Below are positions 35,801-44,743 of a stretch of 64,000 bases of DNA, piece by piece. A program made the translations under genes and the position numbers. The notes beneath the pieces were generated by a model. That model ran no database searches and had not been told where the DNA came from. It was given only the letters and a program-made list of their open reading frames with translations. This DNA is from an uncultured Porphyromonadaceae bacterium (GTDB taxonomy: Bacteria > Bacteroidota > Bacteroidia > Bacteroidales > Barnesiellaceae), in contig UPYI01000007.1 of the NCBI GenBank assembly GCA_900538555.1, positions 62,001-126,000 on the forward strand. The letters run 5' to 3'. The number at the start of each line of letters is the position of its first letter. Position 1 is the first letter of the stretch.

Positions 35801-37224
35801 AGAATACCGACAGGATGCTTCGTCTGGTCAATCAGATTCTGGATTTCCGGAAGATACAGAACAAGAAGATGAAATTGAATGTGCAGCGGGTCGATGTAAT
35901 ACCGTTTATCCGTCAGACCATGTCGAATTTCAGTTCTTTGGCGGAGGAGCATCAGATGCATTACACGTTGCAGACCGACCTGACCTCCTGCCGGTTGTGG
36001 CTCGATAAGGATAAACTCGACACGATTATTTTCAATCTTTTGTCGAATGCGTTTAAATATACGCCGCAAGGGAAGAATATTACCGTCGTGGTGGAGGACC
36101 GGGGCGATCGGGTTGTGATCGGGGTTTGCGACGAAGGTATCGGTATTGCCGAAAGCAAGCGCAGCGTATTGTTTGTGCGGTTCGAAAACATGATCGACAA
36201 GAATATTTTCAATCAGCCCACTTCCGGTATCGGTCTGTCGTTGGTAAAAGAGTTGGTGGATATGCACCACGGTACGATCGAGGTCGATAGCAAACTGGGT
36301 CGGGGCAGTAGTTTCTGGGTATCGTTCCTGAAAGGCCGTGAACACTATGGCGAAGATACCAATTTCATACTCGAAGATGCTGTCGATGAAGAACTGATCG
36401 AAGATAACGGTGAAGAGGACGGAATATTGAACGAAAGCGGCAAGCGTACCATTCTGGTTGTAGAGGATAACAAGGAGTTGCGTTTCTTCTTGCGAAAACT
36501 TTTCGCCCAGAATTTCAATGTCGTCGAAGCCGCCGACGGAGCGGAGGGATTCGCACAGGCTCAGAAATATATTCCCGACTTGATTATCAGCGATGTGATG
36601 ATGCCCGGGACCGACGGCATAGAAATGGCGAAACAGCTGCGTGCGAATATGGCGACCAGCCATATCCCGTTGATCTTGCTGACGGCGAAAGCTACGATCG
36701 AAAACAAACTCGAAGGTCTGGAACTGGGAGTAGACGACTATATCACGAAACCGTTCAGTGCGGCATATCTCGAAGCACGTGTCGAAAATCTGTTGTCGCA
36801 GCGCGATAAACTTCGTTCGATCTATTGCGAACATCTTCTGGCAGACGAGCCGGAAGAGGAGATGACCGAGACTCCCGATATTTCGCCCAACGACCGTAAA
36901 TTCATGGACCGGTTGCTCGAACTCATGGAGAAGAATATGGATAACGGCGATCTGGTAGTCGATGATTTTGTGCGTGAAATGGCGGTGAGCCGTTCCGTCT
37001 TTTTCAAGAAACTGAAAGTCCTTACGGGCTTGGCTCCGATCGAGTTTATCAAGGAGATGCGGATCAAACGTGCGGCTTCGTATATCGAGTCGGGCGAATA
37101 CAATATGACGCAGATAGCCTATATGGTCGGTATCAATGATCCTCGTTATTTCAGTAAATGCTTTAAACAGCGTTACAATATGACACCGACGGAATATAAG
37201 GAAATGAAGACGAAACGCAAATAA
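32836..37224 (+). CDS. Hybrid two-component system regulator (HTCS) of the pectin locus
   Basis: The protein of about 1462 residues combines sensor and regulator in one chain. After a signal sequence (ending LKAQ), residues of about 30-820 form two-component beta-propeller repeats (WxATWDGINKFDG, LWIATFGGGLNY and similar), then a Y_Y_Y module, one membrane helix at about 905-930 and a histidine kinase with His954 in SHELRTPL plus its ATPase domain. A receiver domain follows (Asp1253 in ISDVMMPG), and an AraC-type DNA-binding domain ends the chain. HTCS proteins sense oligosaccharides in the periplasm and activate their polysaccharide locus. The shared TACAC operators around the window are its probable targets. 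ATG 32836 is preferred over 32758, which lies upstream of the -7 box. Confidence 0.96.
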   Translation: MKHYIYCLIAILFFNTLKAQEQCTITHYSTENGLSQKTVMSMLQDRKGRMWFATWDGINKFDGTGFTTYKTRPGDNYTLNNSRADEIEEDAYGFIWMRAYDNRAYRFDPATEVFTPVVVQDHPSVNVIDIVTLPSGSVWLLTERDGAMRVLTDPNTLQFTVQAYPSMSRSISTSRIFKIYEDRDRNEWMLSNNGLGLLVPGETQPKIYFVEKKIESAKSLQAFYDVEEQDDALWFASDNGRVWRYNKLDATFELHELPTSSLICDISILSPESMFVATADDGFFLYNPGTRRSETFRTSLRPELKSNVVKDVFVDSRGEIWINQNEATTVTHFVPVTKRIKRESVPVEQGNAARSNPGFMIQEDINGYLWVHPMGGGLSYYNRDADRLCPFYNEARSVNQRFSNKLHSMYSDRQGNLWMCTHSDGIEKVTFLNSHFHLLSPNQLEYKSLQDDVRALFEDADKNLWVGMKNGDLRVYDEQLNYLGYLTESGTIARSGQKMRGVAYCVEQDKSGVIWIATKGDGLLRLEKRNRLSYQVQRFRYKKDDMYSLSDDNLYDLYFDSHDRLWIATFGGGLNYMERDKAGKYIFISHRNHLKNYPIEDCHRSRVVSPDGNGKIWVGTTAGALMFDENFSTPEQIEFHRFLRKPKDINSLSNNDVHCIYYSKNGELYLGTFGGGLNRLNGIDESGNASFEVYTVNEGLPSDVVLSIQEDAQHNIWVSTENGLSEFIREKEKFVNYDDRSFAFPFYFNESASCTAASGRQFWGGDGGILYFTPDSIVKSDYCPPILFTRLLLSNEVVPIGENSLLQKSLDDISRLVIPSNERWVTIQYASLDLRNPQNIQYAYMMDGFDATWQYVDKQQAAIYTNLPKGEYTFRVKSTNSDGVWVDNERTLSVKMLPTFWETPLAYLLYVLFFLLLVGAVAYILFTIYRLKNEVVIEQQVSDIKLRFFTNISHELRTPLTLISGPVEHMLMDKTLSEDNREQLLLVEKNTDRMLRLVNQILDFRKIQNKKMKLNVQRVDVIPFIRQTMSNFSSLAEEHQMHYTLQTDLTSCRLWLDKDKLDTIIFNLLSNAFKYTPQGKNITVVVEDRGDRVVIGVCDEGIGIAESKRSVLFVRFENMIDKNIFNQPTSGIGLSLVKELVDMHHGTIEVDSKLGRGSSFWVSFLKGREHYGEDTNFILEDAVDEELIEDNGEEDGILNESGKRTILVVEDNKELRFFLRKLFAQNFNVVEAADGAEGFAQAQKYIPDLIISDVMMPGTDGIEMAKQLRANMATSHIPLILLTAKATIENKLEGLELGVDDYITKPFSAAYLEARVENLLSQRDKLRSIYCEHLLADEPEEEMTETPDISPNDRKFMDRLLELMEKNMDNGDLVVDDFVREMAVSRSVFFKKLKVLTGLAPIEFIKEMRIKRAASYIESGEYNMTQIAYMVGINDPRYFSKCFKQRYNMTPTEYKEMKTKRK

Positions 37225-37290
37225 ACGGAGCGTGCAGGCACAAGAGGCTTGATTTGCCTTACGCTGCCGATGAATGCGATAAAAATAAAA

Positions 37291-37342
37291 TCCCGAAAAA
37301 ACAAAAGCCCGGTATTGCTCCGGGCTTTTGTTTTTTCGGGGA
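37291..37342. terminator. Strong bidirectional terminator between HTCS and PL1
   Basis: TCCCGAAAAAACAAAAGCCC at 37291-37310 pairs with its complement ending at 37342. A and T runs within the stem let it serve both convergent genes, the HTCS and the minus-strand PL1. Confidence 0.85.
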
Positions 37343-37400
37343 TTGTGATTTCCGTTCTTTTCGTAGGGGAAGTTAGAATCATCTCCCACGTGAAAGGATA

Positions 37401-38921
37401 TTATTTCTTTTTGGATTTTTTCTCCTTTTTGTTTTTCCCTTTCTTTTGAACGTCGGCTTTGACGGTAGGTACGGTTACCAGCGAGTTGATATACATTTCA
37501 ATATTCGTATATTCTTTCGACAAGGTATATAAATTGTCGTCTGCTTGGTTCGGATTCAATCCGTTTGCGATTTCCCATTCGTCGGGCATACCGTCTTTAT
37601 CGCTGTCGGTCGGCGTCGTACCTACTTGCCGGAATTGCAGGTAACCGCCCACTTCCTCTTGCGAATTGATGATGCCGTTGCCTAACGGACCGTATTGGGC
37701 TGTTCCGTTGCGGGTTTCGTCGATCACGCGAGTGTCGATCGAATCGCGGTAGTTGGAGGCTCCGCAATATTGCAATACCGATTCGAACGCGTCTTTCGGG
37801 GCTTCCATCGATATGGGTGCTACTTCGAATTCTACCGTGCTGCGGATATGGCCGATACCTTCGATGGGCAGACTGATTTTCTTTTCGTTCGGTTGCACAC
37901 CGTCGAGCCAGTTGTTGCGGTTGGCATCCGCGATGCGCTGTTGCGATTTCGAGTTGCTTACATTGTCGGTTTTCACCGATCCGTCGATAAAGTTGCCGGT
38001 CACGTAGAACTTACCCCACACGCCTTCGTTTTGTTTTTGTTTCCCGTCGTCGGCGTTCGGGGCAATGATTCGGCTTACGGTCGATTTCTTGGTGGCAGGT
38101 CCCGGTTTGTAATAATTGTTTACGATATTGTAGTTACCGCCTTCGGCTGCGTATGCACTGTTGCTTCCCCAGTTGTAAATGACATTGTTGCGGAAATCTA
38201 CCAGTTCCAGATCGGGACGTCTGCTGTAACGGCTACCGCAGAAACGGGGATTGCGGCTGTCGTGATGAGCCAGCAGGTTGTGGTGGAATGTCGCACCTTG
38301 TCCGCCCCAGATGCCACCGTATCCGTGTGCCCCTTTTACGTGCACGCTCTCGCGCAGGCTTTCCGAAATCAGACACCATTGCATCGTGAAATTCTGGTTG
38401 CTGTAAAACGAAGCGCACTCGTCGGTACACCAGCTCACGGAACAGTGATCGACGATGATATTCTGTTTGCGGATACCGTATAGCGCATCGTTCTCCTCTT
38501 TATTTATATCGCCCAACCGGCAGCGGATATAGCGAAGGATCACGTTGTTGGCGGTAATGCGTACCGAATGTCCGGCAAGCGTGATGCCCGGTTCCGGAGC
38601 CGTTTGCCCGGCGATGGTGATACTGTCTCTCGAAATGGCGAGCGGGCGTTTCAGATAGATTGTCCCGGCTACGTCGAATACAATGATTTTCGGACCTTTT
38701 TTCAGAATCGCGCTACGCAGCGATCCCGGAATGCTGGGTTCGCCCTTATCGAAGTCTTCGAGGTTGGTCACCTTGACTACTTTTCCTCCCCGTCCGCCGC
38801 TGGTGAAACGTCCGAACCCTTCGGCTCCGGGAAATGCCAATACGCCTTCTTGTACCGGTTCTGCAAATCCGGCAGCCGACAGGAGCAGGCACAGCGTGAA
38901 TAAAAATGATTTCAGTTTCAT
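37401..38921 (-). CDS. PL1 family pectate lyase
   Basis: The 506-residue secreted enzyme (signal ending AGFA) has the PL1 beta-helix: FPGAEGFG near residue 30, the Asn-rich ladder, VDHCSVSWCTDE (158-169) in the calcium site region and HHDSRNPRFCGSR (219-231) with the probable catalytic Arg. It cleaves polygalacturonate by beta-elimination to give unsaturated oligosaccharides, the substrates for the GH105 encoded upstream. A calcium-loop-like DSDKDGMPDEWE follows at about 436. The last 15 residues are nearly all Lys. It shares an operon with GH105 (27-bp gap). Confidence 0.93.
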   Translation of the reverse strand: MKLKSFLFTLCLLLSAAGFAEPVQEGVLAFPGAEGFGRFTSGGRGGKVVKVTNLEDFDKGEPSIPGSLRSAILKKGPKIIVFDVAGTIYLKRPLAISRDSITIAGQTAPEPGITLAGHSVRITANNVILRYIRCRLGDINKEENDALYGIRKQNIIVDHCSVSWCTDECASFYSNQNFTMQWCLISESLRESVHVKGAHGYGGIWGGQGATFHHNLLAHHDSRNPRFCGSRYSRRPDLELVDFRNNVIYNWGSNSAYAAEGGNYNIVNNYYKPGPATKKSTVSRIIAPNADDGKQKQNEGVWGKFYVTGNFIDGSVKTDNVSNSKSQQRIADANRNNWLDGVQPNEKKISLPIEGIGHIRSTVEFEVAPISMEAPKDAFESVLQYCGASNYRDSIDTRVIDETRNGTAQYGPLGNGIINSQEEVGGYLQFRQVGTTPTDSDKDGMPDEWEIANGLNPNQADDNLYTLSKEYTNIEMYINSLVTVPTVKADVQKKGKNKKEKKSKKK

Positions 38922-38948
38922 CTTTTCCAGAATTTTAGATCATATCGT

Positions 38949-40169
38949 TTAGCGGTTTTCTTCCACTTTTTCCATTTCGAGAATAGCCATGATAAACGGA
39001 CCTACGGCTTTCGGATCGTTGGCACGGATCTTCTCGTTGATATAATATTCATAGTCGCCCGAGCGGTTTTCCTTTCCACCCAGTCCGGCTACGGCACAGG
39101 CTTGCGTAATGTTCAGCAAACCGTCTTCCCCTTTTTCGATGAAGTGTTTCAGATAACCTTGATAACCCTTTTGTGCCACTTCCAGATACGACGGGTCGAT
39201 AAGTCCCAAGCGGACACCTTTCAGCAACGAATAGATGAACATGGCAGAGCAGGACGATTCCACATAGTTTCCTTCGTCGCCGCTACGGTCTATCACCTGA
39301 TACCAAAGTCCGGTTTCGGCATCCTGATATTTTTTCAGTTGTTCGGCGATATTGTTGAAGATAGCGACAGCTTCGTCGCGCCGCGGTTGTTCGGCGGGAA
39401 TGAATTCGAGGTCATCGACGATAGCCATGGCATACCAGCCGAGTGCACGGCCCCAGCAGTGTTTCGATTGCCCGGTCACAGAGTCAGCCCAGAACATCTG
39501 GCGGCTGATGTCGCAGGCATGGCGGTACAACCCGTTCGCCGGATCGTAAGTATGTTTGGCAACGAGGAGTATCTGATTCAGAATATCGTCGTAGGCGGCA
39601 GCCTGCGCTTCGGGATCGGTCACATAGCGGTGGGTATATTCGGCATAGAAAGGCGTGCCCATATACAAGCCGTCCAGCCACATTTGGTTGGGATATATTT
39701 TTTTGTGCCAGAAACCGCCGTCGTCATTTCTCGGTTGCGTGTCGAGTTGGCTGCGCAGCAGGTCGAGCGCTTTTTTATATTTCGGATTCTGTGTCTTGTC
39801 ATAGATACGGAACAGGAATTTTCCCGAATTGACACGGTCGAGGTTGTAATCTTTCAACTTGTAGGTTTTGATCGAACCGTCTTCGTTCACCATCGTATCG
39901 GCAAAGGCGAGGGCATAGTCGAATATCTTTTCATCGCCATATTTGTCGTACACGTCGAGGAACGATTGCAGTTCGAGTCCGAGGCAATAATCCCATTTCA
40001 ATTTGGTCTGGAAATCCAGTTGCCACGATTCGGGGTAGCGTTGCATTTCCGAGTCTACTATTTTAATAGCCAAAGACTTACTATCGTCTTTGCATTGGCA
40101 GGATGCGAACGATCCTAAAAGCATAAGCGACAAACCGATACCGGCGGATTTGAATAATTTCATTTTCAT
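38949..40169 (-). CDS. GH105 unsaturated galacturonyl/rhamnogalacturonyl hydrolase
   Basis: The 406-residue lipoprotein (Cys24 in GSFASC) has the alpha6/alpha6 barrel pattern of GH105. The catalytic Asp165 lies in QMWLDGLYMG, matching Asp143 of YteR, and the GYLKHF and EYYINE blocks fit the family. It removes the unsaturated uronic acid from the non-reducing end of lyase products. It is first in an operon with PL1. The promoter at 40203-40242 carries the HTCS-type half-site. Confidence 0.93.
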   Translation of the reverse strand: MKMKLFKSAGIGLSLMLLGSFASCQCKDDSKSLAIKIVDSEMQRYPESWQLDFQTKLKWDYCLGLELQSFLDVYDKYGDEKIFDYALAFADTMVNEDGSIKTYKLKDYNLDRVNSGKFLFRIYDKTQNPKYKKALDLLRSQLDTQPRNDDGGFWHKKIYPNQMWLDGLYMGTPFYAEYTHRYVTDPEAQAAAYDDILNQILLVAKHTYDPANGLYRHACDISRQMFWADSVTGQSKHCWGRALGWYAMAIVDDLEFIPAEQPRRDEAVAIFNNIAEQLKKYQDAETGLWYQVIDRSGDEGNYVESSCSAMFIYSLLKGVRLGLIDPSYLEVAQKGYQGYLKHFIEKGEDGLLNITQACAVAGLGGKENRSGDYEYYINEKIRANDPKAVGPFIMAILEMEKVEENR

Positions 40170-40202
40170 GATATTTTAGATTGTCTAATTGTTTTTACGT
40201 TT

Positions 40203-40242
40203 CAAAAATAAAAATTATCTTTGACCCCGTTGTGTATTTTTC
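40203..40242 (-). promoter_or_regulatory. Promoter and operator half-site for GH105-PL1
   Basis: On the minus strand, AAAATACAC ends at 40232 and the -7 box TATTTTTG (40210-40203) follows after exactly 21 nt. A second TCTACA lies about 32 bp further upstream (40270-40265). Confidence 0.6.
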
Positions 40243-40311
40243 GTTCCAAATGGGGCGAAATTTTTGTAGAACTTGTGTGCCCGCTTCGAAATCGAATTGC
40301 ATTGAAATCAC

Positions 40312-40372
40312 AAATAGTCTACATCACGAAACAATATTTGAAATAAAAAACAGTTACCGGGTACTATTTTTG
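40312..40372 (+). promoter_or_regulatory. Promoter of the hexuronate transporter, with a partial half-site
   Basis: The -7 box TATTTTTG is at 40365-40372. AAATAGTCTACAT ends at 40324, where a distal half-site would be, but no TACAC is found at the proximal position. Control by the HTCS is uncertain. Confidence 0.4.
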
Positions 40373-40492
40373 TTTCGGATTTTACCGCCCGAAAAAGATA
40401 CGGGCAGGAATGGAAATGTATAGGCTGCTGTAAAGTGCGATTCCGTTTGGGAATAACGTTCAAAAGTAACTTTTATTTTTAAATCATATATC

Positions 40493-42001
40493 ATGACGAA
40501 CTTGAAAAATGTTTCTCAAAAGATGACGAATTACAGATGGACGATTTGTGCCATGCTGTTCTTCGCTACTACGGTCAATTATCTCGACCGGCAAGTGCTT
40601 TCGCTCACTTGGGATGAATTCATCAAACCCGAATTTCATTGGACCGACGACCACTACGGTACGATTACGGCAATATTCTCTATCGTTTATGCCCTCAGTA
40701 TGTTGTTTGCCGGTCGGTTTATCGACTGGATGGGAACGAAAAAAGGTTACCTCTGGGCTATCGGCGTATGGTCGGCAGGTGCATGTCTTCATGCCCTTTG
40801 CGGAGTCATTACCGAACATTGGGTAGGATTGTCTTCTGCTGCCGAGTTGGCAAAAGCAACGGGCGATACCGTTGTGGTGATAGCTACTGTAAGTATGTAT
40901 GCGTTTTTGGCGGCACGATGCGTATTGGCATTGGGTGAAGCCGGAAACTTCCCCGCAGCCATTAAGGTTACCGCTGAATATTTCCCGAAGAAAGACCGGG
41001 CGTTTGCAACCAGTATCTTCAATGCCGGAGCTACGGTGGGCGCTTTGATCGCTCCTCTTACCATTCCGGTGATTGCCAAACACTTCGGATGGGAAATGGC
41101 ATTTATCGTAATCGGTGCGCTCGGCTTTATCTGGATGGGCTTCTGGGTATTCATGTACACGGCTCCCGAAAAGAGCAAGTTCGTGAACGAAGCTGAGTTG
41201 GAATACATCAATCAGGACCACGAAGAGAAAGAGGTGAAAGTAGTTGAAAAAGAGGAGAAAAAATTGTCGTTCTGGCAGTGCCTCGGATTCAAACAGACTT
41301 GGGCTTTCGCTTTCGGTAAATTCATGACCGACGGTGTATGGTGGTTCTTCCTCTTCTGGACACCTTCGTATATCAATGCCCAATTCGGTATCAAACCCTC
41401 GTCGGGTTTGGGTATGGCGTTGATCTTTACCCTGTATGCCATTACGATGCTCTCTATTTATGGCGGTAAGTTGCCTACGATCATTATCAACAAAACCGGT
41501 TGGGATCCCTATGCAGCCCGTATGCGTGCGATGTTGATTTTCGCATTCTTCCCGTTGCTTGCCCTGCTGGCACAACCGCTCGGTGCATACTCTTACTGGT
41601 TCCCCGTTATTATTATCGGTATTGCCGGTGCGGCTCACCAGTCGTGGAGTGCGAACATATTCTCTACCGTAGGCGATATGTTCCCCAAAACGGCGATCGC
41701 TACGATCACGGGTATCGGCGGTATGGCTGGCGGTATCGGTTCGTTCATCATCAATAAATGTTCGGGTATGCTCTTCACCTATGCTTCCGGTACGACTATG
41801 GTAGACGGCAAAGAAGTGGAAATGACGAAAGAGTTGTTGGAACAAGGTGCACAGTTCGTTCATCCGGCAATGGAATTTATGGGATTCGAAGGAAAACCCG
41901 CCGGATATTTCGTTATCTTCTGTGTATGTGCGGTAGCTTATCTGATCGGATGGATTGTCATGAAAGCTTTGGTTCCGAAATACAAACCGATCGAATTGTA
42001 A
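40493..42001 (+). CDS. exuT: ExuT-like MFS hexuronate transporter
   Basis: The 502-residue protein has 12 predicted membrane segments and the anion:cation symporter family pattern: NYLDRQVLS in TM1, RFIDWMGTKKG between TM2 and TM3 and GEAGNFPAAIK in TM4. These are hallmarks of ExuT, which imports galacturonate and glucuronate with protons. A charged EEKEVKVVEKEEKK segment fills the central loop. It supplies the cytoplasmic uxaCBA enzymes. A second possible start is Met11 at 40523. It is divergent from GH105 and monocistronic, with a terminator just after it. Confidence 0.93.
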   Translation: MTNLKNVSQKMTNYRWTICAMLFFATTVNYLDRQVLSLTWDEFIKPEFHWTDDHYGTITAIFSIVYALSMLFAGRFIDWMGTKKGYLWAIGVWSAGACLHALCGVITEHWVGLSSAAELAKATGDTVVVIATVSMYAFLAARCVLALGEAGNFPAAIKVTAEYFPKKDRAFATSIFNAGATVGALIAPLTIPVIAKHFGWEMAFIVIGALGFIWMGFWVFMYTAPEKSKFVNEAELEYINQDHEEKEVKVVEKEEKKLSFWQCLGFKQTWAFAFGKFMTDGVWWFFLFWTPSYINAQFGIKPSSGLGMALIFTLYAITMLSIYGGKLPTIIINKTGWDPYAARMRAMLIFAFFPLLALLAQPLGAYSYWFPVIIIGIAGAAHQSWSANIFSTVGDMFPKTAIATITGIGGMAGGIGSFIINKCSGMLFTYASGTTMVDGKEVEMTKELLEQGAQFVHPAMEFMGFEGKPAGYFVIFCVCAVAYLIGWIVMKALVPKYKPIEL

Positions 42002-42023
42002 TCTGAAAAACTGAATAGATATG

Positions 42024-42053
42024 AAGGGCTGTGGTCGCTGGATCACAGCCCTT
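42024..42053 (+). terminator. Terminator after exuT
   Basis: AAGGGCTGTG (42024-42033) pairs with CACAGCCCTT (42044-42053), 23 bp after the stop codon. Confidence 0.75.
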
Positions 42054-42087
42054 TATCGTTTGTATGGAAATAATTGGTCGGATAAAA

Positions 42088-42152
42088 ATTAAAATCTCTA
42101 CATGGATAAATTAAAATCTCTACACTCCGGTTTCGGATTCGACCTATTTTTG
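42088..42152 (+). promoter_or_regulatory. Promoter and perfect tandem operator for the PL1-T9SS gene
   Basis: ATTAAAATCTCTACA occurs identically at 42088-42102 and 42110-42124, 22 bp apart. The -7 box TATTTTTG is at 42145-42152. The gap from the proximal TACAC is 19 nt here, two less than in the other promoters. Confidence 0.7.
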
Positions 42153-42172
42153 CGACACTAAATAATGGTATC

Positions 42173-44548
42173 ATGAAAAGACAATGGATATGGGTGCTGG
42201 GCGCACTGTTTGGTTTTCTTTCCTCCTTTGCGGCAGACGTTCCCGCATTTCCGGGAGCCGAAGGTTTCGCCCGTTATACGACCACCGGAGGTCGCGGTGG
42301 AACGGTTTATCATGTAACATCGTTGGACGACTCTAAAAAAGAGGGTACGCTGCGTGCCGCCGTGACGCGGGGTGGAGTGCGTACGATTGTTTTCGACGTA
42401 TCCGGAACCATTGAACTGAAATCCGATCTGGAAATTACACAAGGCGATATTACGATTGCCGGACAAACGGCACCGGGCGATGGGATCACTTTGAAAAATT
42501 ACCGTTTGTTCGTGCGTGCCGACAATGTGATCATTCGTTTCATCCGTTGTCGTTTAGGTATCGACGGGGCTGTCGGCGGACAGTTGGACAGTGACGCGAT
42601 GGAGGGTCGGAACCGCAAGAACATCATTATCGACCATTGCAGCATGAGCTGGTGTACCGACGAATGCGGGTCGTTTTATGACAATACCGATTTTACGATG
42701 CAGTGGTGTTTGCTGGCGGAAAGTCTCCGTGCATCGGTTCATCCCAAAGGCTATCACGGATACGGCGGTATCTGGGGCGGCAAAGGCGCATCTTTCCACC
42801 ACAATATGCTGGCGAATCACGACAGCCGTAACCCCCGCTTATGCGGCAGCCGTTTCAGCGGGAAACCCGAACTGGAACTGGTCGATATGCGGAACAATGT
42901 GATTTATAACTGGGGAAATACGAACAGCGGTTATGCTGCCGAAGGCGGACGTTACAATATCGTGAACAATTATTACAAGCCGGGAGCAGCGACCAAAGAG
43001 AGCATTGTCCACCGGATTTTCTCTCCGAATGCCGACGACGGGACGAATGCGCAGCCCAAAGGAACGTGGGGAACATTCTACGTTGCCGGAAACTATATGG
43101 ATGGCACGGCTCCGTATTCGAACGTATCGAAACATAAAGATCAGTTGGATGCAGTGAATGCCGACAACTGGGTAGGTATTCATCCCGATGTCCGTAATGC
43201 CGCTTTGCCGGCGGAAGGCATCAAATCGGAGATTCCTTACGAAGTGGCGCCTGTCACTACGCACGATGCGCAGACCGCCTTCGAAAAGGTGCTGCTGTAT
43301 GCCGGCGCTTCTTATGCCCGCGATGCAGTCGATTTGCGGGTAGTCCGCGAAGCACGCGAAGGTACATATACATACACCGGTTCCGTATTGGCAGGTAAAG
43401 GTATCATAGACAACCCGAACGATGTCGGCGGGTGGCCAGAACTGAAAAGCGGCATTGCCCCGCTGGATTCGGACGGTGACGGTATTCCCGACGATTGGGA
43501 ACGGGTAAACGGACTGAACCCCGACGATGCGACCGACGGAGCCAAAGTATGGCACGACGGTAGCGGATATACGGCATTGGAGGTATATCTGCACAGTCTG
43601 GTCGATGACATCGTTCGTGGCGGACTGGCAGATGCGGAAACGACCGTGGAAGAGGTATTCCCGACCTATGTGCCTACCGAGGTGAAGGAACAGGCATCGG
43701 TTACGTGGGGAATGACTATGTCGTCGTCTTCACCCGATCTGATAGCGGATGCTTCTGTGGCTACGGTGATCGGAGCATTGGAAGAACCGGTATTCAGTAT
43801 CAACGGACTGATGTTCAACTCCCGGAAAACAATGGCTTCGGAACAGTTGGTCGGTATCTGTATGGCAGATACTGCAAACTGGATCGCCGAACCGGCAGAT
43901 AATGTCTATCTCGAATATTCGGTAAAGCCGGCTGCGGATAAAAAGTTTAAAGTCAAATCTTTGAATTTCCGTATTTGCAGTTCGGGGGCGGCGACGATGC
44001 GTGCCAAATTCTATTACTCTTACGGGTCTGCATACGGCGAAGCGGTTCAGATACCGCTGAAAGTCGATCAGAATCTGAAACGGGAGGATAAGAGCGAAGG
44101 ATTGGAGACACTTCAATATGTGTTGGAATCGCCGGTGACTCTTCATGCCGATGAACGTTTCTATTTCAGAATATATCCTTACTTCTTCAATGCGACGGGT
44201 ACGCTCTATTCCAAATATATATTTGTGAAAGATGTCGCTTTTTCGGGCGAACTGATCTCTGTACCCGAAAGTGTGGAAACGATCGGAGCAGATCGGGTGG
44301 AGGCTTCGGCTTATCCCAATCCGTTCGATGGAGGCTTCGATCTGGATTATACGTTGAGTGCCGTTTCGCCGGTCGATATTTCGGTGTACACATTGGACGG
44401 CACATTGATTTCTCGGATTTCGGAACCGGCACAAGCAGCCGGAACATATCATAAATATCTGGATGCTTCGACTTGGACAGCGGGCATATATTTTTGCCGG
44501 ATAACGACCGGCAACGGTTCCGAAACGTTGAAGCTGATAAAAAAATAG
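42173..44548 (+). CDS. PL1 family pectate lyase with C-terminal T9SS sorting domain
   Basis: The 791-residue protein has a signal peptide (ending SFA), a PL1 catalytic beta-helix (about 22-425) with IDHCSMSWCTDE (153-164) and NHDSRNPRLCGSR (215-227), and a calcium loop DSDGDGIPDDWE at 432-443. A beta-sandwich at about 510-695 resembles the one in the CE12 esterase at 25055: both contain a FYFRIYPYF/LYIRIYPWF strand followed by SKYI. Residues 708-791 form a type A T9SS sorting domain, with YPNPF, GTYHKYLD and GIYFCRI. It is probably the surface-exposed endolyase that starts attack on polymeric pectin. It has its own HTCS-type promoter and terminator. Confidence 0.93.
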   Translation: MKRQWIWVLGALFGFLSSFAADVPAFPGAEGFARYTTTGGRGGTVYHVTSLDDSKKEGTLRAAVTRGGVRTIVFDVSGTIELKSDLEITQGDITIAGQTAPGDGITLKNYRLFVRADNVIIRFIRCRLGIDGAVGGQLDSDAMEGRNRKNIIIDHCSMSWCTDECGSFYDNTDFTMQWCLLAESLRASVHPKGYHGYGGIWGGKGASFHHNMLANHDSRNPRLCGSRFSGKPELELVDMRNNVIYNWGNTNSGYAAEGGRYNIVNNYYKPGAATKESIVHRIFSPNADDGTNAQPKGTWGTFYVAGNYMDGTAPYSNVSKHKDQLDAVNADNWVGIHPDVRNAALPAEGIKSEIPYEVAPVTTHDAQTAFEKVLLYAGASYARDAVDLRVVREAREGTYTYTGSVLAGKGIIDNPNDVGGWPELKSGIAPLDSDGDGIPDDWERVNGLNPDDATDGAKVWHDGSGYTALEVYLHSLVDDIVRGGLADAETTVEEVFPTYVPTEVKEQASVTWGMTMSSSSPDLIADASVATVIGALEEPVFSINGLMFNSRKTMASEQLVGICMADTANWIAEPADNVYLEYSVKPAADKKFKVKSLNFRICSSGAATMRAKFYYSYGSAYGEAVQIPLKVDQNLKREDKSEGLETLQYVLESPVTLHADERFYFRIYPYFFNATGTLYSKYIFVKDVAFSGELISVPESVETIGADRVEASAYPNPFDGGFDLDYTLSAVSPVDISVYTLDGTLISRISEPAQAAGTYHKYLDASTWTAGIYFCRITTGNGSETLKLIKK

Positions 44549-44611
44549 TCGCTGTTGTGCGATGGGAAATGGTCGCCGATGACCTCCCCCTTACTGTAGA
44601 TTTGTTGCAAT

Positions 44612-44646
44612 AAAAGGATGACGGACATATCCGTTGTCCTTTTTTG
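44612..44646 (+). terminator. Terminator after the PL1-T9SS gene
   Basis: AAAAGGATGACGGA pairs with TCCGTTGTCCTTTT and runs into more T. Confidence 0.75.
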
Positions 44647-44689
44647 TTGTCCGGCGATGCCGCTTGGAGGAGAATTTGCATTCGGGCGG

Positions 44690-44721
44690 TTTGTGAAATT
44701 CGCACCAATGTTCTAATTTTG
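44690..44721 (+). promoter_or_regulatory. trmD promoter
   Basis: TTTG (44690-44693) and TAATTTTG (44714-44721) are 20 nt apart, which fits the Bacteroidota -33/-7 consensus. Confidence 0.6.
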
Positions 44722-44743
44722 CACAACTGAAAATCAAACCGTC

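Noticed and set aside
35557..37389. 610-residue minus-strand ORF opposite the HTCS kinase region
   Set aside because: It is a shadow of the strongly conserved kinase, receiver and AraC domains on the plus strand.
40484..42046. 520-residue minus-strand ORF opposite exuT
   Set aside because: It is the antisense of a clear MFS transporter, has no signal or domain pattern and is rich in His/Arg/Glu as expected of a mirrored frame.
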